This document shows, in pieces, positions 25,430 to 34,446 of a stretch of 64,000 bases of DNA. The notes beneath the pieces are model-generated. The model saw only the letters and a list, made by a program, of their open reading frames with translations, did no database searches and was not told where the DNA came from. Positions within the stretch are counted from its first letter, which is position 1, and each line of letters opens with the position of its first letter. This DNA comes from Albimonas sp963977235. Lineage in GTDB: Bacteria; Pseudomonadota; Alphaproteobacteria; Rhodobacterales; Rhodobacteraceae. The position numbers and the translations under genes were made by a program. The stretch spans positions 1-64,000 of the forward strand of contig NZ_CAXBOD010000013.1 in the NCBI RefSeq assembly GCF_963977235.1, given 5' to 3'.

Positions 25430-26400
25430 GCGGCCTCCAGATCCTTCGCGAAGTGGCAGGCCGCCACGTGGCGCGGCCCGACGTCCAGCGCCACGGGCCG
25501 CTCCACGTCGCAGATCCCCTTGCGGGCCACGGGGCAGCGGGTGTGGAAGGCGCAGCCGGGCGGGGTGTTCACGGGCGAGGGGATGTCGCCGGTCAGCTCC
25601 ACGTAGTCCACCCGCGGGCCCTTGGCGCGCGGGTTCGCCTCGGGCGCCGGCGCCGCGGCCAGCAGGGCGCGGGTATAGGGATGGCGCGGGTTCTCGAAGA
25701 CCTCGTCCACGGGCCCCTCCTCGACGATCCGGCCCAGATACATCACCGCGACCCGCTGGCAAAGGAAGCGCACCACCGCGAGGTTGTGGGAGATGAACAG
25801 CGAGGTCATCGACGGCCGCGCCGCCTGAAGCTCCTTCAGGAAGGTCAGGATCTGCGCCTGGACCGAGACGTCGAGGGCCGAGGTCGGCTCGTCCAGCACC
25901 AGCACCTCGGGGTCCAGCGCCAGCGCGCGGGCGATGCAGGCGCGCTGCTTCTGGCCGCCGGAAAGCTCGTGGGGGAAGCGGTTGAGGAACTGCTCCTGCA
26001 GGCCCACGCGGGCCAGCAGCTCGGCGACCCGCTCGCGCAGGGCGCGGCCTCGCAGGGGTGTGTTGAGGATCAGTCCCTCGGCCACCGAGCGCGAAATGGT
26101 CATCCGCGGGTTCAGCGAGGCATGCGGGTCCTGGAAGATGATCTGCGCGCGCGAGCGCAGGCGGCGCAGCGTGGCGGCGGAGGCGCCGACGACGTCCTCG
26201 TCGCCCACCCGGATCGCGCCCGAGGTCGCCGGGATCAGCCCCAGCGCGGCCTTGCCGATGGTGGATTTTCCGGATCCGCTCTCGCCCACCAGCCCCACCG
26301 TCTCGCCGGCCGCGAGCTTCAGGGTGACGCCGTCCACGGCCTTCACGATCTCGCCCGAGGCGAGGGGGAAGTGGATGCGCAGGTCGTCGAGCTCGAGCAT
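25426..26400 (-). CDS. Dipeptide/oligopeptide ABC transporter ATP-binding protein (DppF/OppF type)
   Basis: 324 residues. Walker A GESGSGKST, signature LSGGQKQR, Walker B VLVLDEPTSALD, and the H-loop region FISHNLAVV are intact. A C-terminal oligopeptide-ABC (Oligo_HPY) tail contains the clustered cysteines CAFHTRCPVARKGIC, typical of DppD/F partners. It pairs with the ATPase at 26400-27416, sharing the TGATG junction of the two genes. Translation of the two is therefore coupled and they should form the heterodimeric motor for the permeases encoded next. Confidence 0.94.
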   Translation of the reverse strand: MLELDDLRIHFPLASGEIVKAVDGVTLKLAAGETVGLVGESGSGKSTIGKAALGLIPATSGAIRVGDEDVVGASAATLRRLRSRAQIIFQDPHASLNPRMTISRSVAEGLILNTPLRGRALRERVAELLARVGLQEQFLNRFPHELSGGQKQRACIARALALDPEVLVLDEPTSALDVSVQAQILTFLKELQAARPSMTSLFISHNLAVVRFLCQRVAVMYLGRIVEEGPVDEVFENPRHPYTRALLAAAPAPEANPRAKGPRVDYVELTGDIPSPVNTPPGCAFHTRCPVARKGICDVERPVALDVGPRHVAACHFAKDLEAA

Positions 26401-27416
26401 CAGGCGGTCTCCGCAAGGGCTTCGGCGCGGCCGGTCCCGCCCGGCAGGTGCAGGCGGCAGGCGGCGCGGTGGCCGGGGGCGAGCTCGGCGAAGGGAACCG
26501 GGCCCGCGGTGCAGGCCGGACCCGCATGGGGGCAGCGCGCGGCGAAGCGGCAGCCGGTCGGCGGGTGCAGCAGGTCGGGCAGCGAGCCGGGGATCGAGGC
26601 CAGCGCCTCGGCCGGTTTGAAGGGATGCGGCAGCGCCTTCAGCAGGCCTTGGGTGTAGGGGTGCGAGGGCGCCTCGAAGATGCGCTCCACCGGCGCGTCC
26701 TCGACGATCTGGCCGGCATACATGACGGCGACGCGCGAGCAGACCTGCGCCACGACGCCCAGGTCGTGGGAGATCATGATCATCGTCAGGCCCATGTCCT
26801 CCACCAGCTCGCCCATCAGGCGCAGGATCTGGGCCTGGATGGTGACGTCGAGGGCGGTGGTGGGCTCGTCGGCGATCAGCAGCCGGGGCTTGGCCGCCAG
26901 CGCCATGGCGATCAGCACGCGCTGGCGCATGCCGCCCGAAAGCTCGTGGGGATAGGCGCGGAACTGCCGCTCGGGGTTGGGCAGGTGCACCTTCTCCAGC
27001 ATCGCCAGGGCCACGTCCTTCGCCTCGGCCTTGCGGATCTTGCCCTTGGACTGGGCGCGGATCGCGTCCACCAGCTGCGTGCCCACCCGGAACACCGGGT
27101 TGAGGTAGGTCATCGGGTCCTGGAAGATCATCGCGACCTCGGAGCCGCGGAGGCCACGCAGCGCGCGCTCGGGCAGGCCCACCAGCTCCCGGCCCCCAAG
27201 CTTGACCGAGCCGGCGGTGATCCGCGCGGGCGGCGAGGGCAGCAGGCCGAAGGCGGCGCGGGTCAGCACGGACTTGCCGCAGCCGGTCTCGCCGACGAGG
27301 CCCAGCGCCTCGCCCGGGCGCAGGTCGAGGGTCACGCCGCCGATGGCGTGGTAGGGGCCGTCGAACGTGTCGAAGGCGAGCTCCAGGCCGCGGATCGAAA
27401 GAAGCGGGTCGGTCAT
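26400..27416 (-). CDS. Dipeptide/oligopeptide ABC transporter ATP-binding protein (DppD/OppD type)
   Basis: 338 residues. Walker A GETGCGKSV, signature LSGGMRQR, Walker B LLIADEPTTALD and MISHDLGVV are present, followed by an Oligo_HPY tail with CRFAARCPHAGPAC. The start is placed at MTDPLLSIRGLELAFD, where homologues begin; an open frame continues upstream but overlaps the permease gene. It sits five bases after the DppC-type permease gene. With the DppF partner it powers import of a small peptide or related compound. Confidence 0.93.
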   Translation of the reverse strand: MTDPLLSIRGLELAFDTFDGPYHAIGGVTLDLRPGEALGLVGETGCGKSVLTRAAFGLLPSPPARITAGSVKLGGRELVGLPERALRGLRGSEVAMIFQDPMTYLNPVFRVGTQLVDAIRAQSKGKIRKAEAKDVALAMLEKVHLPNPERQFRAYPHELSGGMRQRVLIAMALAAKPRLLIADEPTTALDVTIQAQILRLMGELVEDMGLTMIMISHDLGVVAQVCSRVAVMYAGQIVEDAPVERIFEAPSHPYTQGLLKALPHPFKPAEALASIPGSLPDLLHPPTGCRFAARCPHAGPACTAGPVPFAELAPGHRAACRLHLPGGTGRAEALAETA

Positions 27417-27421
27417 CGTCT

Positions 27422-28324
27422 TCACCTCTGCCGCGGGTCGAGCACGTCGCGCAAGCCGTCGCCCATCAGGTTGAACCCCAGCACCGTGAGGTAGATGGCG
27501 AGACCGGGGAAAAAGGCGCACCACCACCAGTCGGGCAGATAGGACCTCCCCTGCGCGATCATCGCCCCCCACTCCGGGAACGGCGGCTGCGCGCCCAGCC
27601 CGAGGAAGCCCAGCGAGGCCGCCCCCAGGATCGCCATGCCCATGTCCATCGAGGCCTTCACCACGATCGGCGAGAGGCAGTTCGGGAGCACATGCACGAA
27701 GAGGATGCGCATTGGCCCCGCGCCCAGCGCGCGGGCGGCGTCGACATAGACCTCGTTGCGCAGCGACAGGGTCTTGGCCTGCACCAGGCGCACATAGCCG
27801 GGCCACCACACGAGGCTGAGCGCCACCATCGCGTTCAGGATCCCCGGCCCCAGCGCGCCGACAATGGCGATGGCGAGGATCAGACCGGGGATCGCCAGGA
27901 ACACGTCGGTGACCCGCATGATCGCCTCGGCCACCCAGCCGCCGGTCATGCCCGCGATCAGGCCCAGCGGCACGCCGATCAGGATGGCGATGCCGGTGAC
28001 GGTCAGGCCGATCTGCAGCGTGGTGCGGGCGCCGAACAGCACGCGCGAGAAGATGTCGTTGCCCACCTGGTCGGTGCCGAACCAGTGCTCGGCCGAGGGG
28101 GGCAGCAGCTTCGCCTCGAAGTTCACCGCGCCGACCGCGTCCTGCGGGAACGGCGCGACCGAGGGGCCGAAGGCGGCGGTGGCCAGGAACAGCGCGACCA
28201 GCGCCAGGCCCAGCATGGCGGAGATCGAGCGGGAGTAGGTCGCCGCCATCCTCCGCGTCTCGCGGAAACGCATCGGGCGGCGGGCCGGGGCGACCTGGGC
28301 GGGGGAGAGTGCGGCGTCGGACAT
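27422..28324 (-). CDS. Peptide ABC transporter permease (DppC/OppC type)
   Basis: 300 residues, with a cytoplasmic N-terminal 30 residues and six predicted membrane segments. The N-terminal OppC_N segment (ISAMLGLALVALFLATAAFG), the GTDQVGNDIFSRVLFGARTT block and the EAA motif region (EVYVDAARALGAGPMRILFV) are those of DppC. It forms the membrane channel with the DppB partner. The gene lies 10 bases after the dppB-like gene and leads directly into the dppD-like gene. Confidence 0.94.
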   Translation of the reverse strand: MSDAALSPAQVAPARRPMRFRETRRMAATYSRSISAMLGLALVALFLATAAFGPSVAPFPQDAVGAVNFEAKLLPPSAEHWFGTDQVGNDIFSRVLFGARTTLQIGLTVTGIAILIGVPLGLIAGMTGGWVAEAIMRVTDVFLAIPGLILAIAIVGALGPGILNAMVALSLVWWPGYVRLVQAKTLSLRNEVYVDAARALGAGPMRILFVHVLPNCLSPIVVKASMDMGMAILGAASLGFLGLGAQPPFPEWGAMIAQGRSYLPDWWWCAFFPGLAIYLTVLGFNLMGDGLRDVLDPRQR

Positions 28325-28334
28325 CCGGGCGACC

Positions 28335-29345
28335 TCAGATCTGGGCCCGCACGCGCGGATCGAGCGCGGCGTAGAGCAGGTCGATGACCAGGTTGGTCAG
28401 CATGAAGGCGGCGCCGAGCGCGAGCGTCACGGCCATGATCGGCTCGAAGTCGGAGGACACCGCCGCCTTGGCGGCGTAGAGGCCGACGCCGGGGAAATCG
28501 AACACGCCCTCGACCAGCACCGTGCCGCCCAGCATCCAGCCAAAGCGCAGGCCGATCATCGCGAGCGTCGGCAGGATCGCGTTCTTGAGCGCATAGGCGC
28601 CCACGATCCGCCCCGGTCCGATGCCCTGGGCGCGGGCGTTTACGACATAGTCGCGCCCCAGCACCTCGAGCATCTCGGCCCGGTTCACGCGGATGATCGC
28701 CGCGAGCGCGGGCAGCGACAGCGCCAGCGCCGGCAGCAGCATGTGCGAGAGCGCCTCGGCGAAGGTGTCGAGGCGCCCGGCCAGCAGCGCGTCCACGGTG
28801 TACATCCCCGTGACCGTCGGCGGCACGTCCGCGAACACGCCGAGCCGCCCGCCGAGCGGGAACAGGTCCAGTTCCAGCGCCAGGTACCATTGCAGCATCA
28901 GGCCCAGCCAGAACATCGGCAGCGCCACGCCCGAGACCGCGATCAGCCGGATCAGGTGGTCGGAGGCCTTGTTCTGGCGCACCGCCGCCGCGACGCCGAG
29001 CGGGATCCCGAAGATCACCGCCAGCGTGATGGCGAACAGCACCAGCTCGACCGTCGCGGGCAGGAACTTGGCCATGTCCTCGGCCACCGGGCGGCCGGTG
29101 TAGACCGAGGTGCCCAGATCGCCCGTCAGCAGGTCGGCCACATAGTAGCCAAAGCGCAGCGGCAGCGCCTGGTTGAGGCCGCGCTCCTCGCGGATCCGCT
29201 CGACCATCGCCTGGGTGGCGTCGGGGCCGGCGGCGAGGCGCGCGGGGTCGCCGGGCGCGATATTGGCCACGGTGAAGGTCACCACGGCCAGTCCCAGCAG
29301 CATCAGCGCCGTCAGCGCCAGGCGCTTGAGGATCAGTCGGCTCAT
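28335..29345 (-). CDS. Peptide ABC transporter permease (DppB/OppB type)
   Basis: 336 residues from the ATG at 29345. It opens with MSRLILKRLALTALMLLGLA and has the DppB layout: one N-terminal membrane segment, a periplasmic region containing LNQALPLRFGYYVADLLTGD, then five further segments with the EAA loop LEVLGRDYVVNARAQGIGPG. It works with the DppC-like partner. It starts 261 bases after the end of the substrate-binding protein gene; tandem repeats fill part of that gap. Confidence 0.94.
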   Translation of the reverse strand: MSRLILKRLALTALMLLGLAVVTFTVANIAPGDPARLAAGPDATQAMVERIREERGLNQALPLRFGYYVADLLTGDLGTSVYTGRPVAEDMAKFLPATVELVLFAITLAVIFGIPLGVAAAVRQNKASDHLIRLIAVSGVALPMFWLGLMLQWYLALELDLFPLGGRLGVFADVPPTVTGMYTVDALLAGRLDTFAEALSHMLLPALALSLPALAAIIRVNRAEMLEVLGRDYVVNARAQGIGPGRIVGAYALKNAILPTLAMIGLRFGWMLGGTVLVEGVFDFPGVGLYAAKAAVSSDFEPIMAVTLALGAAFMLTNLVIDLLYAALDPRVRAQI

Positions 29346-29512
29346 CGGGGCTGGGCTCCGGGACGATCGGGACAGGGGGGCGGCGGGGCCAGGGAGGGGA
29401 CCCCGCCGCCGGGGGGGAGCGGAGCGGCGCAGGTCCGGGGGGACCGCCGCTCCGCCGCTCGGGCGCGTCTGCCGGGGCGCCATTGCAGGCGCGGCCCGAC
29501 AGGGCGCCCACT

Positions 29513-29620
29513 CAGGCGCCGGAGATCAGGGCGCCTGGTCAGGCGCCGGGGATCAGGGCGCCTGGTCAGGCGCCGGGGATCAGGGCGCCTGGACAGGCGC
29601 CGGGGATCAGGGCGCCTGGA
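29513..29620. repeat. 27-bp tandem repeat, four copies, across the end of the binding-protein gene
   Basis: Units at 29513-29539, 29540-29566, 29567-29593 and 29594-29620, nearly identical. Each contains AGGCGCC and GGCGCCT as inverted arms, so each can fold into a hairpin. The last unit contains the stop codon of the substrate-binding protein gene (29607-29609). No spacers, no CRISPR character. Confidence 0.85.
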
Positions 29621-31217
29621 TGTGCAGCGGGTAGAGGTCCACCTCGCCGGTCATGCGGATCGGGCTGTCGGTGTAGCCCTTCACCCAGTCGCGATGCGCG
29701 AACGAACGGTTGCGCATCATCCCGAAGACCTCGGGCTGCAGCTCGACGATCCTGGCCTGGATCTGCGCGTAGATCGGCTCGCGCTCGGACCACTCCGACA
29801 GCGCGCGGGCTTCCTCGATCATCGCGATCAGCTCCTCGTCCTCGAGGAAGTGCGAGCCGTAGTACTTGCCGTGCGAGGACGGGTGATACTGGATCGCCAC
29901 CGCATCGGGATCGGTCGAGACCGGGGTCGCGAAGATGCACATCAGGTCGGGCGACTGCGCGGGGTCCGCGGCGCGGGCCACCATGTTGGGCCAGGTGAGC
30001 GGCACCATCTCCAGCTCGATGTTCAGCGCCTTGAGGCTGTCGAGCAGGGCGAGACCCATCTGGCGCTGCTGCTCCAGACCCTGGACGTAGACGAACTCCA
30101 GCGTGATGCCGCCGTCCGGCCACTGCGATTTCGCCAGGTGTTCCTTGGCCTTCTCGAGGTCCTGGCGCGGGATGCCCTCGACGTCGACATGGCCGCGGAT
30201 GGCGTCGGTGAAGGGGCTGTCCTGGAGCTTGGCCTGGCCGTTGTAGATCTTGATCAGGCTGTCGTAGTCGAAGGCGTAGGCCACCGCCTTGCGCAGGTTG
30301 ACGTCCGACATGTGCTCGCCTTGCGTGTTCATCTTGAACCCGAAGGAGGTCAGCGCGGGGGTCGAGGTGATCTCGATCTCGTCGCGCGCGCCGACGGCCT
30401 CGAGCTCCTCGGGCGTCAGGTCGGTCACCAGATCCGCCTCGCCCTTCAGAAGGGAGGCCCGCTGGGAGGAGCTCTCGCGGATCAGGCGGTAGATGATCCC
30501 GCCCATCGCGTCGTCCTCGTAGGGGAAGCCCTTCCAGTAGTCCGCGTTGCGCTTGAGCCAGTAGGACGTGCCCTGGTCGAACCGCTCGAGCGTGTAGGGG
30601 CCGGAGCCCGCCTCGTTCGACGCCAGCCAGGCCTTGCCGAAGTCGCCGTCCACCACGTTGGGCTCGACCTGGGCGGGGTTGACCACGAACCACCAGGGCA
30701 GGAACGACAGGAACGGCGCATAGGGCCGGTCCAGCGTGAACTCGACCGTGTGGGCGTCCAGCGCCTTGATGTTCTCAGCCGACAGCACGTCCGAGAGCAT
30801 CCAGGCGACGCCCTCGTTCATCTCCAGCACGCGCTGGTAGGAATAGACCACCGCCTCGGCGGTCACGGGGTCGCCGTTGTGGAAGGCGGCGTTCTGGGCG
30901 AGGTGGAAGGTCCAGGTCAGGCCGTCCTCCGAGGTCTCCCAGCTTTCGGCGAGCCAGGGCTTCACCTGCGGGGGATCGCCCTCGTATTTCACCAGCCCGT
31001 CGTAGAGGGCCTGGGTCATCATCCGGATGGCGTAGTCGTAGGACTGGCCGGGATCGACGTGGCTGACCGCCTGCCGGCCCCCGATCACCATCCAGAACTT
31101 GCCGTCGACCTTCTCGACCGCCTGCGCGGGCGACACGGCGGCGACGGCGGCGGCGATCGCCAGCGCGGCGGCGGCGGCGCGTCCGCCTCTCAGGGCCTTC
31201 CACATAACGGTTCGCAT
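29607..31217 (-). CDS. Peptide ABC transporter substrate-binding protein (SBP_bac_5)
   Basis: 536 residues from ATG at 31217; ATG at 31205 is an alternative that places the signal peptide at the very start. The signal peptide WKALRGGRAAAAALAIAAAV is cleaved near AQA-VEKVDG. WLAESWETSEDGLTWTFHL and FHNGDPVTAEAVVYSYQRVL are diagnostic of the DppA/OppA family. It delivers a peptide or similar amide to the importer encoded downstream. The last codons, reading QAP, and stop lie inside a 27-bp tandem repeat, suggesting the C-terminus has been altered by repeat slippage. Confidence 0.93.
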   Translation of the reverse strand: MRTVMWKALRGGRAAAAALAIAAAVAAVSPAQAVEKVDGKFWMVIGGRQAVSHVDPGQSYDYAIRMMTQALYDGLVKYEGDPPQVKPWLAESWETSEDGLTWTFHLAQNAAFHNGDPVTAEAVVYSYQRVLEMNEGVAWMLSDVLSAENIKALDAHTVEFTLDRPYAPFLSFLPWWFVVNPAQVEPNVVDGDFGKAWLASNEAGSGPYTLERFDQGTSYWLKRNADYWKGFPYEDDAMGGIIYRLIRESSSQRASLLKGEADLVTDLTPEELEAVGARDEIEITSTPALTSFGFKMNTQGEHMSDVNLRKAVAYAFDYDSLIKIYNGQAKLQDSPFTDAIRGHVDVEGIPRQDLEKAKEHLAKSQWPDGGITLEFVYVQGLEQQRQMGLALLDSLKALNIELEMVPLTWPNMVARAADPAQSPDLMCIFATPVSTDPDAVAIQYHPSSHGKYYGSHFLEDEELIAMIEEARALSEWSEREPIYAQIQARIVELQPEVFGMMRNRSFAHRDWVKGYTDSPIRMTGEVDLYPLHIQAP

Positions 31218-31702
31218 CCTTCCTGTCGGGGGCCCCGGATCCGCGAGCGGGCCTGTGGGCCCCTTGTCCGCGTCCCGGCGCCTCTTGCTGGCGCCCGCTC
31301 CGCCCGGGTCGGGGGTCGGAACGCCGGAGAGCTTCGGCGGCCTCATTCAAGGCAGATGCGTGACAGCAGGAAAACTAGCCATTGCTGATGCGCGGTATTC
31401 GCCTCGCCTATGAAACAGCGGCTTTGGCGCCCGGATTTCGGGCGCACGGGGGGCGGCGCGCCTGCCGAACAGGCGGACTCGCCGCGCGGCCCCCGGCTGC
31501 GCCCCCCGGTTCCGCCCAAATCATAGGCTGAACGCATGACCTGCATCCGCCATCGCTATTTGCGCGGACGGGGGACCGCGGGTCTTTTCGAGGGGCGACG
31601 CGCCCCCTTCGCCCCCAGTCCGGCGGCGGCGCCTTGCCGACACCCCGTCGCGGCCGGACGCCGCGCCGACCTCTCGCCGTCGACCCCGGAGGACCCCGCC
31701 CG
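31218..31702. other. Divergent control region between the peptide importer and the DUF917 operon
   Basis: 485 bases with no supported gene. It holds AT-richer stretches near 31345-31425 and 31515-31560, a perfect hairpin GCGCCCG-GATTT-CGGGCGC (31427-31445) and a T-N11-A type site at 31521-31539. Promoters for both directions should lie here, but no clear pair can be placed. Confidence 0.5.
31521..31539. promoter_or_regulatory. Candidate LysR-type binding site
   Basis: TCAT-N11-ATGA is a perfect inverted repeat containing the T-N11-A core of LysR-type regulators. It sits in the divergent region; a LysR gene closes the importer operon (24479-25429). The link between the two is inference. Confidence 0.4.
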
Positions 31703-32824
31703 ATGAGCACGCTTGCGCGACGCAGCCCCAGCCAGACCCACAGGGCGCTGACGGCCGACGACATGGAGGCGCTGGCCATCGGCGCCTGGATCCTGGGCAC
31801 CGGCGGCGGCGGCGATCCGTATCACAAGCTGCTCAACATGCGGCAGCTCTATGCCGAGGGCCGCTCGGTCGACCTGATCGACCCGATGGCGCTGCCCGAC
31901 GACGCGGTGGTCGCGGTGCTCTCGAACATGGGCGCGCCCCTCGTGGGGCAGGAGCGTCTGGCCGACCCCGACTTCGCCGTGAAGCCCCTGCGCATGATGG
32001 AGGAGCACCTGGGCCGCAAGTTCGACGCGGTGATGGCGCTCGAGATCGGCGGCGGCAACGGCGTGCATCCGATGATGGTGGCCGCGATGACCGGCTACCC
32101 GGTGGTCGACGCCGACACCATGGGCCGCGCCTATCCCGAAGCGCAGATGACCTCGGTCGCCGTGGCGGGCCTGCGCTGCTACCCGCTGACCATGGCCGAC
32201 ATCCGCGACAACGAGATCATCTTTCCGCGCGCCGCCTCCTGGCGGTGGATGGAGCGGATCTCGCGCAAGGCCTGCACGGAAATCGGCTCGGTCGCCTCCA
32301 CCTGCAAGGCGCCCCGCACCGGCGCCGAGGTCAAGCAGCACGGCATCCTCTACTCGGTCTCCAAGGCCATCGACCTCGGCCGCAAGGTCGCGCAGGCCCG
32401 CCGCGCCCACACCGACCCGATCGAGGCGGTGCTGGAAGCGGGCCACGGCAAGCTGCTGTTCACCGGCAAGATCACCGACGTCGAGCGTCGCGCGACCGAG
32501 GGGTTTCTGCGCGGCAAGGCCAAGCTCGAGGGGCTGGGTCCCGACGCGGGCTCGGACATGGTCGTGCACTTCCAGAACGAGTTCTCGGTCGCCTTCAAGG
32601 GCGACACGCCGGTGGTGATGACCCCCGACCTGATCTGCCTGCTCGACACCGTGTCGGGCGAGGGCATCGGCACCGACGTGATCCGCTTCGGGCAGCGTGT
32701 CTCGGTGCTGGCCCTGCCGGCGCCGGAGGTGTTCCTCTCGGAGGCCGGCCTTTCGGCCGTCGGCCCGCGCGCCTTCGGCTTCGACATCGAGTTCAAGTCC
32801 GTCTTCGAAGGAGCCTCGGCGTGA
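31703..32824 (+). CDS. DUF917 family protein
   Basis: 373 residues. ILGTGGGGDPYHKLLNMRQL near residue 33 and EIGGGNGVHPMMVAAMTGYP are the hallmark glycine-rich blocks of DUF917. The family lies beside hydantoinase/oxoprolinase genes and may have a related fold, but no activity has been shown as far as I know. The start ATG at 31703 is fixed by GGAGGA nine bases upstream. The stop overlaps the GTG start of the next gene (GTGA). This is the first gene of an operon divergent from the peptide importer. Confidence 0.9.
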   Translation: MSTLARRSPSQTHRALTADDMEALAIGAWILGTGGGGDPYHKLLNMRQLYAEGRSVDLIDPMALPDDAVVAVLSNMGAPLVGQERLADPDFAVKPLRMMEEHLGRKFDAVMALEIGGGNGVHPMMVAAMTGYPVVDADTMGRAYPEAQMTSVAVAGLRCYPLTMADIRDNEIIFPRAASWRWMERISRKACTEIGSVASTCKAPRTGAEVKQHGILYSVSKAIDLGRKVAQARRAHTDPIEAVLEAGHGKLLFTGKITDVERRATEGFLRGKAKLEGLGPDAGSDMVVHFQNEFSVAFKGDTPVVMTPDLICLLDTVSGEGIGTDVIRFGQRVSVLALPAPEVFLSEAGLSAVGPRAFGFDIEFKSVFEGASA

Positions 32825-34389
32825 GCACCCCCATGAAGCGCATCGGCATCGATGTCGGCGGCACCAACACCGACGCGGCCCTCCTCGAGGGGAACAAGGT
32901 GCTGGCGGCGGTGAAGACCTTCACCACCGCCGACGTCACCTCCGGCGTGCGCGCCGCCCTCAAGGAGCTGGTCGCCAAGGCCGGTCCCGCGGCGCAGGGC
33001 GTCACGGCGGTGATGATCGGCACCACCCACTACACCAACGCGGTGGTCGAGCGTCGCAACCTCGGGCGCGCCGCCGCGATCCGGGTGTCGCTGCCCGCCT
33101 CGGCCTCGCTGAAGCCCTTCTGCGACTGGCCGGCGGATCTCGCGGCCCAGGTGGTCGGCGGCGTGCATCTGGTCCACGGCGGCCACGAATACGACGGCCG
33201 CGAGCTGGTGCCGATGGACGAGGCCGAGGTCGCCGCCGCCGCCCGCGCCATCCGCGCCGAGGGCGTGAACGCGGTCGCCATCTCCGCCACCTTCTCCCCC
33301 CTCACCGCGGCCTGCGAAGAACGCGCCGCCGAGATCGTGCGGCAGGAGCATCCCGACTGCCACGTCACCCTCTCGTCCGCTTTGGGCCGCATCGGCCTGC
33401 TGGAGCGGGAGAACGTGGCGCTGATGAACGCCTCGCTGATCGAGCTGGCGCGCGAGACCACGCAGGCCTTCGTCGACGCGGTGGCGGCCTCGGGGCTGAA
33501 CGCGCGGCTCTACATCACCCAGAACGACGGCACCGTGGCGCTGGCCGAGGCGGCGCGCGAATACCCGGTGTTCTCCTTCGCCTCGGGCCCGACCAATTCC
33601 ATGCGCGGCGCGGCCCTGCTGGCGGGGATCGAGAACGCCATGGTCTGCGACGTGGGCGGCACCACCGCCGACATCGGCTGCCTGGTCAACGGCTTCCCGC
33701 GCGAGGCCAACAACGTGGTCGAGATCGGGGGGGTCCGGACCCTGTTCCGGATGCCCGACCTGCTGTCGATCGCGGTCGGCGGCGGCACCATCGTCGGCCG
33801 GGACCCGATCACGGTCGGCCCCCGCTCGGTCGGCTACCGGCTGGGGCAGGAGGCGATGGTCTTCGGCGGCTCGACCGTCACCGCGACCGACATCGCCGTC
33901 GCCTCGGGCCTGCTGGATCTGGGCGACAGGTCGAGGGTGGCGGGGCTCGACCGCGGCTTCGTGAGGGCGGCGCTCGCGAAGATCCACGAGAGCGTGGCCG
34001 AGAATGTCGACCGCATGAAGACCGACGCGACCGAGGTCCCGCTGCTGGCGGTGGGCGGCGGCGCGATGCTGATCCCCGACCGCATCCCCGGCATCTCCGA
34101 GGTGGTCCACGTCGAGCATTCCAACGTCGCCAACGCGGTGGGCGCGGCCATCGCCCAGATCTCGGGCGAGACCGACCGCATCTACCGCGACGTGGAGCGG
34201 GACGAGGCCATCGCGCTCGCCCGCGCCGAGGCGGTCGAGAGCGCGGCCCGCGCCGGCGCCGACCCCGCCACGATCAAGGTGATCGATGTGGAGGACCTGC
34301 CGCTCAGCTACCTTCCCGGCAAGGCGATCCGCACCCGCGTGCGCGTGGTCGGCGAGGCCGCCGCCCTCGCGCCGGAGGCCGCGGAATGA
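32821..34389 (+). CDS. Hydantoinase/oxoprolinase A-like protein
   Basis: 522 residues from a GTG that overlaps the DUF917 stop; ATG at 32833 would remove four residues. GIDVGGTNTDAALLE is the nucleotide-binding phosphate-1 motif and VCDVGGTTADIGCLV the second one of the HyuA/OPLA actin-like fold. It is about the size of the short HyuA proteins found with DUF917, not of the 1,200-residue oxoprolinases, and no HyuB-type gene is present. The predicted reaction is ATP-driven opening of a lactam or hydantoin-like ring. The C-terminus ALAPEAAE lies inside a 27-bp repeat. Confidence 0.9.
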   Translation: MSTPMKRIGIDVGGTNTDAALLEGNKVLAAVKTFTTADVTSGVRAALKELVAKAGPAAQGVTAVMIGTTHYTNAVVERRNLGRAAAIRVSLPASASLKPFCDWPADLAAQVVGGVHLVHGGHEYDGRELVPMDEAEVAAAARAIRAEGVNAVAISATFSPLTAACEERAAEIVRQEHPDCHVTLSSALGRIGLLERENVALMNASLIELARETTQAFVDAVAASGLNARLYITQNDGTVALAEAAREYPVFSFASGPTNSMRGAALLAGIENAMVCDVGGTTADIGCLVNGFPREANNVVEIGGVRTLFRMPDLLSIAVGGGTIVGRDPITVGPRSVGYRLGQEAMVFGGSTVTATDIAVASGLLDLGDRSRVAGLDRGFVRAALAKIHESVAENVDRMKTDATEVPLLAVGGGAMLIPDRIPGISEVVHVEHSNVANAVGAAIAQISGETDRIYRDVERDEAIALARAEAVESAARAGADPATIKVIDVEDLPLSYLPGKAIRTRVRVVGEAAALAPEAAE

Positions 34390-34446
34390 CGTGTCGCGCC
34401 GGAGGCCGCGGAATGACCCCTCTCGCCCCTGAGGCCGCGGCATGAC
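34371..34446. repeat. Tandem repeat across the hydantoinase-AroM junction
   Basis: A 20-base core (34371-34390) is repeated exactly at 34398-34417 and with three changes at 34427-34446. Each copy ends in ATGAC. The first copy holds the stop of the hydantoinase-like gene, the third the start of the AroM gene. Confidence 0.8.
34386..34445 (+). CDS. Mini-ORF of 19 codons linking two genes
   Basis: ATG at 34386 overlaps the hydantoinase-like stop (ATGA), runs in frame through a second repeat copy with another ATG at 34413, and ends at TGA 34443-34445, which overlaps the AroM start (ATGA). The predicted peptide is MTCRAGGRGMTPLAPEAAA. It may be a translational bridge and not a functional peptide. 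There is no independent ribosome site of good quality. Confidence 0.35.
   Translation: MTCRAGGRGMTPLAPEAAA

Noticed and set aside
17641..29620. Tandem repeats considered as CRISPR arrays
   Set aside because: The units are directly adjacent with no spacers, and no cas gene is in the window.
28743..31388. 881-codon open frame opposite the peptide importer genes
   Set aside because: It is antisense to clear permease and binding-protein genes and has no motif of its own.
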